Source: Limisoma sp963590405 (GTDB lineage: Bacteria > Bacteroidota > Bacteroidia > Bacteroidales > Muribaculaceae). Taken from it: 20,589 bases of DNA. The position numbers and the translations under genes were made by a program. The stretch lies in assembly GCA_963590405.1 (NCBI GenBank), contig CAVAPE010000042.1, positions 1-20,589 on the forward strand, in the 5' to 3' direction. Under the pieces are notes generated by a model that was not told where the DNA came from, made no database searches, and saw nothing but the letters and a program-made list of their open reading frames with translations. Numbering within the stretch: the stretch's first letter is position 1; every line of letters begins with the position of its first letter. Shown piece by piece: positions 16,796 to 20,589 of this stretch.

Positions 16796-17875
16796 TTAAA
16801 GTACAAATCCGAATGCCACTACAATGAGCATCAACACGAGGTTGAACAGATTGATAGGCAACAGATATTTCCACTCGAATGCGAGCAGTTGGTCGATACG
16901 CAGACGTGGGAATGTCCACTTGAACCAAATGATGACGAACGACAAGATTACTGCCTTGGCTACGAACCAGATGACAGAAGGGATGTAGTCCATCACGGCA
17001 TTGAAGCCTTCCCATCCTGGGATGTGGAGCGGCATCCAACCACCGAAGAAGAGCAATGTTGCCACGCCTGAAACGATGAACAGGTTAAGGTACTCGGCGA
17101 GGTAGAACAAGCCGAAGTGCAAACCTGAATACTCGGTGTGGTAACCAGCGGTAAGTTCTGACTCAGCCTCTGGCAAGTCAAACGGGCCACGGTTGGTTTC
17201 TGCAGTACCGGCAATCATATAGACGATGAACGCAATGATTGCAGGAATATGACCTTGGAAGATGAACCAAAGGTCTTTCTGACCCTCAACAAGACCAGTC
17301 ACCGACATTGTGCCGCTGAGCAACACGATTGTCATAATCGACAAGCCGATAGAGAGTTCGTAACTAATCATCTGTGCACCGCTACGGAGCGCACCGATAA
17401 GCGTATACTTGTTGTTGCTCGACCATCCTGCGAGAAGGATGCCAAGCACACCAATCGACGATACAGCAGTAAGGAAGAAGATACCAATGTTGAAGTCAAT
17501 AACCTGCAAACCCTTACCCCAAGGTAACACTGCGAAAGCAGCAAACGAAGCCACAATCACAAGGAACGGCGCAAGGTTGAAGAGGAATTTGTCGATGTTG
17601 TTGAGCGGAATCAACTCCTTAATCAAGATTTTGAACATATCGGCAAAACTTTGCAGCAAACCCATCGGACCTACACGGTTCGGGCCGAGGCGGCACTGGA
17701 ATGCGCCGCAGACTTTGCGTTCAAAATATATGTAGAACAGTGCCAAAAGAGCATAGACAACCAAGAGACCTACGCCGAGAAGCACGCATTCGACCACAGT
17801 AGTTGCCCAAGCTGGCATAAAGCCGTTGAGCAGATTGTCAAACCATTCAGTGACTACTTTGAAGTCAAAAATCAT
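16796..17875 (-). CDS. nuoH: Complex I subunit H
   Basis: A 359-residue membrane protein with about eight or nine helices (E. coli NuoH 325). It forms the quinone entry chamber and the start of the E-channel. Family blocks are clear: YIYFERKVCGAFQCRLGPNR with VGPMGLLQ, and the acidic loop GPFDLPEAESELTAGYHTEY close to the quinone site. The gene ends the first nuo segment. The next gene in the normal order would be nuoI, but here atpD follows. Confidence 0.97.
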   Translation of the reverse strand: MIFDFKVVTEWFDNLLNGFMPAWATTVVECVLLGVGLLVVYALLALFYIYFERKVCGAFQCRLGPNRVGPMGLLQSFADMFKILIKELIPLNNIDKFLFNLAPFLVIVASFAAFAVLPWGKGLQVIDFNIGIFFLTAVSSIGVLGILLAGWSSNNKYTLIGALRSGAQMISYELSIGLSIMTIVLLSGTMSVTGLVEGQKDLWFIFQGHIPAIIAFIVYMIAGTAETNRGPFDLPEAESELTAGYHTEYSGLHFGLFYLAEYLNLFIVSGVATLLFFGGWMPLHIPGWEGFNAVMDYIPSVIWFVAKAVILSFVIIWFKWTFPRLRIDQLLAFEWKYLLPINLFNLVLMLIVVAFGFVL

Positions 17876-17911
17876 ATCTTTAAATTTTCTTTGTTACTCA
17901 ATCAGTTATCA

Positions 17912-19531
17912 TTATCTGTCGATGTCAGGCACCACATAGTCGAGTGAACCTCCAATCGTAATCAAGTCGGCAATCTTTTCGCCGCGGGTCAAGTGGTCAA
18001 CAACGTTGGCAAGACGCAGGCATGTACCATTGATTTTCATGCGGTAAGGCGATTTTTCGCCCTTGCTGTCGATGTACACGCCAAAGATGCCGCGGCAAGC
18101 CTCAACTTCCTGATACCAATGTCCTTCTGGGAGTTTGATAATCTTAGGCACTTTTGCGCAGTAGTCGCCCTCAGGGATATTGTCAACGAGTTGCTCAAGG
18201 ATTTTGAGTGACTGCTCAATCTCTTTCAAGCGCACAAGATAGCGGTCGAATGAGTCGCAACCGTCAAGCACAACCTGCTCGAAATCGAGTTCTCCGTAGA
18301 TAGAGTAAGGATTGGTCTTGCGGAGGTCGCATGCCCAACCAGAAGCACGACCTGAAGGACCAGCAACGCCATAGTTGATTGCGTCCTCTTTCGAGAGTAT
18401 ACCTACACCTTTCAAACGGTTCTGGAAGATGATGTTGCCAGTAACGAGTTGATGGTATTCTTTCAATTTGTCGTACATAATACCGATAAATTCCTTCACC
18501 TTCTCCTGGAATGTAGGATAGATGTCGGCACGAACGCCACCGATGGTGTTGTAGTTGAACGTCATGCGCGCACCTGTCGTTGCCTCAAGGATGTCGAGGA
18601 TGGTTTCACGCTCGCGCATACCGTAGAACAACGCTGTTGTAGCACCAAGGTCCATACAGTAGGTACCGAAGAACAGCAAGTGGCTTGCGATACGCGACAA
18701 CTCGTCGACCATCACGCGGATAACCTGTGCGCGGCGTGGCACTTCAATGCCCAAAGCCTTCTCGATGCAAGAGCAAACGCAGTGCTCGTTGGGGAGGGCT
18801 GAGAAGTAGTCCATACGGTCGTAGAAATGGATTGTCTGCGGATAAGTGAGACCTTCGCAGAGTTTCTCGATGCCGCGGTGGATGTAGCCGCAATAGAGGT
18901 CGATCTTCTTCACTGTCTCGCCGTCGAGCGAAGTGCGGAAGCGGAGCACACCGTGGGTTGCAGGGTGCTGCGGACCTATGTTGACAACAAATTCTTCAGG
19001 AGCGAAGATTGTCGCTGTCTTTTCTACCACGTTACCGTTTTCGTCCTCTACATAGGTAACCGTAGTATCGTCGGCTTCCTCGTGATAGAGGCGGATTGGG
19101 TTGAGTTCTGGGTTTGCATCATAGTCCTTTCTTAAAGGAAAACCCACCCAGTCATTGCGCAAATAGAGACGGCGCATGTCGGGGTGGTTGATAAATTTGA
19201 TGCCATAGTAGTCGTAGACTTCGCGTTCTTCCACACGTGCGATTTCCCAAATGTCGTACACGCTGTGGAGCATTGGGTTTTCGCGGTCGGTTGTTGTGAC
19301 GCGTACCGACACTGTTGAGTAGTCGGCAGTCGACTTAATATAATAGGTGCAACCCAGCGATTCGCCGAAGTCCTCACCTACTACGCATGCCAGCCAGTCA
19401 TAACCGGCATTTTTCAATGTTTCAGCGACAGAATGCCATTTGGCATCGGGAACGATAGCCAAAGCCACCTCGTTTTCCTCAAACGTAGCCTCCGGACAAG
19501 CCTTGCTGATTATTTCTTGTATATTTGCCAT
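17912..19531 (-). CDS. nuoCD: Complex I fused subunit C/D
   Basis: A 539-residue fusion. Residues about 1-150 are NuoC (30-kDa family; WEIARVEEREVYDYYGIKF is its signature) and about 178-539 are NuoD (49-kDa family, hydrogenase-like fold). The quinone-site residues are retained: His189 and His193 in GPQHPATHG and Tyr242 in MDYFSA, spaced 49 residues from His193 as in Thermus Nqo4 (H38/Y87). IGGVRAD and the terminal PDIDR are also typical. The subunit lies beside NuoB cluster N2 and binds the quinone, which would be menaquinone in this group. nuoE/F/G, which usually follow, are missing. It starts 11 nt after nuoB. Confidence 0.97.
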   Translation of the reverse strand: MANIQEIISKACPEATFEENEVALAIVPDAKWHSVAETLKNAGYDWLACVVGEDFGESLGCTYYIKSTADYSTVSVRVTTTDRENPMLHSVYDIWEIARVEEREVYDYYGIKFINHPDMRRLYLRNDWVGFPLRKDYDANPELNPIRLYHEEADDTTVTYVEDENGNVVEKTATIFAPEEFVVNIGPQHPATHGVLRFRTSLDGETVKKIDLYCGYIHRGIEKLCEGLTYPQTIHFYDRMDYFSALPNEHCVCSCIEKALGIEVPRRAQVIRVMVDELSRIASHLLFFGTYCMDLGATTALFYGMRERETILDILEATTGARMTFNYNTIGGVRADIYPTFQEKVKEFIGIMYDKLKEYHQLVTGNIIFQNRLKGVGILSKEDAINYGVAGPSGRASGWACDLRKTNPYSIYGELDFEQVVLDGCDSFDRYLVRLKEIEQSLKILEQLVDNIPEGDYCAKVPKIIKLPEGHWYQEVEACRGIFGVYIDSKGEKSPYRMKINGTCLRLANVVDHLTRGEKIADLITIGGSLDYVVPDIDR

Positions 19532-19542
19532 ACCTTAATATC

Positions 19543-20163
19543 TTATTCTTGTACGTGTTCCTCTTTCGCTATCTCTGGGTTCTCGCGGAAGAAATCTTCG
19601 CGAGTGCGCTTGCGGTTGACTCCGCCGAAGAATTTCTCTACCTTCACCTTGCGCTGAAGTTGCATCAAGCCGTAGAACATTGCTTCTGGGCGTGGAGGGC
19701 ATCCTGGAATATAGACATCGACAGGAACGACCTTGTCAATACCGGTCACCACATGGTAAGAATTTTTGAACGGTCCGCCGGAAACAGCGCAACCGCCAAC
19801 GGCAATCACGTATTTCGGCTCAGCCAACTGCTCATACAAGCGGCGGAACACTGGAGCCATACGGTAGACGATTGTACCGGCAACCATCATAAAGTCGGCT
19901 TGGCGTGGGCTTGAACGAGCCACCTCAAATCCGAAACGTGCCATATCGTAGCGTGCCGCACCGAGAGCGATAAACTCGATACCGCAACAACTTGTTGCGA
20001 AGGTAAGAGGCCACAGAGAGTTGCTGCGTCCCCAGTTGATGAGTTCGTCAAATTTACCAACAACTACGTTTTGACCGGATTCCTTGAGTTCGTTGACGAG
20101 GCTTTCGATATATTCGTTATCGTTGAAGTCGTCCCACTTCATTCCTTTGATCTTTACTTCCAT
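19543..20163 (-). CDS. nuoB: Complex I subunit B (cluster N2)
   Basis: I chose the ATG at 20163 (MEVKIKGMKWDDF), giving 206 residues; a longer open frame reaches 20226 but begins with non-homologous sequence inside nuoA. An AAGGAG motif sits 7 nt upstream of the chosen start. The four ligands of [4Fe-4S] cluster N2 are present: the adjacent Cys59-Cys60 in TSCCGIEF, Cys125 in VGGCAVSGG and Cys155 in PGCPPRPE. N2 donates electrons to quinone. The gene overlaps the end of nuoA by 10 nt. Confidence 0.97.
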   Translation of the reverse strand: MEVKIKGMKWDDFNDNEYIESLVNELKESGQNVVVGKFDELINWGRSNSLWPLTFATSCCGIEFIALGAARYDMARFGFEVARSSPRQADFMMVAGTIVYRMAPVFRRLYEQLAEPKYVIAVGGCAVSGGPFKNSYHVVTGIDKVVPVDVYIPGCPPRPEAMFYGLMQLQRKVKVEKFFGGVNRKRTREDFFRENPEIAKEEHVQE

Positions 20164-20528
20164 TTCAACGCTCCTTTCCGCCAAGCGTAAGCGAGGCCCA
20201 AGATGAGGACAAAGAGGAATACACACACAGCGAGGATGCTCTGCACGCCCATGCTCTTAGCGATGACAGCCCATGGGAAAAGGAACACTGTCTCGACGTC
20301 GAACATAAGGAACAAGATGGCGAACAAATAGTAGCCGACCTTGAATTGAACCATACTGTCTCCTCGGGTAGGGATACCGCACTCATACGGCTCACCTTTC
20401 TGCGGCGCGAATGACCGTGGGCCGATCAATGCCGCCGTCGACAGGCCAAGAACTACCAATGCCACACCTGTGAGCACTGCCACCAAGGCTGTCGAGGTAC
20501 TTTCGATACCAAATATTGACAAATCCAT
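20154..20528 (-). CDS. nuoA: Complex I subunit A
   Basis: A 124-residue membrane protein with three helices. The conserved block PYECGIPT and the following RGDSMVQFKVGYYLFAILFLMFDVETVFLFPWA are typical: the F-D-V-E acidic helix and the Cys-containing loop line the quinone chamber with NuoH. It is the first gene of the cluster visible here. The 61 nt upstream to the window edge is AT-rich, and I see no convincing TTTG / TAnnTTTG pair, so the operon promoter probably lies outside or is weak. Confidence 0.96.
   Translation of the reverse strand: MDLSIFGIESTSTALVAVLTGVALVVLGLSTAALIGPRSFAPQKGEPYECGIPTRGDSMVQFKVGYYLFAILFLMFDVETVFLFPWAVIAKSMGVQSILAVCVFLFVLILGLAYAWRKGALKWK
20171..20176 (-). promoter_or_regulatory. 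Shine-Dalgarno motif for nuoB, inside nuoA
   Basis: AAGGAG on the minus strand lies 7 nt before the nuoB ATG and supports that start over upstream codons. Strong SD motifs are uncommon in Bacteroidota, so this one may secure initiation where nuoA and nuoB overlap. Confidence 0.6.
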
Positions 20529-20589
20529 ATTTAAAAATTACATAAATTTCATTACTAAAAGCCAACCGCACATCATAGCACACTATAAC

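Noticed and set aside
17912..19531. Apparent loss of the quinone-site tyrosine in NuoD (Val252 at a position I first took for it)
   Set aside because: Counting from HPATHG, the Thermus Tyr87 equivalent is Tyr242 in MDYFSA, 49 residues after His193, so it is present.

Overview
The window is a dense block of energy-metabolism genes, all transcribed from the minus strand, so the biological order runs from high to low coordinates. The genes suggest an anaerobic member of the Bacteroidota, most likely order Bacteroidales. The evidence is an 11-subunit complex I with fused NuoCD and no NuoE/F/G, an ATP synthase ordered D-C-B-E-F-H-A-G with a long secreted-type a-subunit N-terminus and a very short epsilon subunit, and a promoter before serB that matches the Bacteroidota TTTG / TAnnTTTG consensus. 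A family such as Muribaculaceae is possible, but the sequence alone does not settle it.

Layout in transcription order: nuoA, nuoB, nuoCD, nuoH (20528-16796); a complete F1Fo ATP synthase operon atpD-C-B-E-F-H-A-G (16742-10014); nuoI, J, K, L, M, N (9903-3493) ending at a strong intrinsic terminator (about 3435-3467). Then comes a separate transcription unit with its own promoter: serB (3387-2158), overlapping by 4 nt a patatin/outer-membrane-barrel gene that runs off the left edge (2161-1). Apart from short spacers (the longest about 110 nt) there is no non-coding DNA and no RNA gene, mobile element or CRISPR array.

The most unusual feature is that the whole ATP synthase operon sits inside the nuo operon, exactly between nuoH and nuoI and in the same orientation. 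The machine that builds the ion gradient and the one that spends it form one about 17-kb chemiosmotic cluster. A hairpin plus T-rich tract after atpG may tune transcription into the distal nuo genes. The c subunit has a proton-type site, so both machines plausibly share a proton circuit.

A second notable point is an in-frame TAG at codon 117 of nuoM that splits an otherwise intact gene; it is either a single-base sequence error or a real nonsense mutation disabling complex I. The same NuoM lacks the usual central lysine of the antiporter fold, while NuoL and NuoN keep theirs. NuoI carries an Ala/Lys-rich C-terminal tail containing an internal 21-nt tandem duplication.
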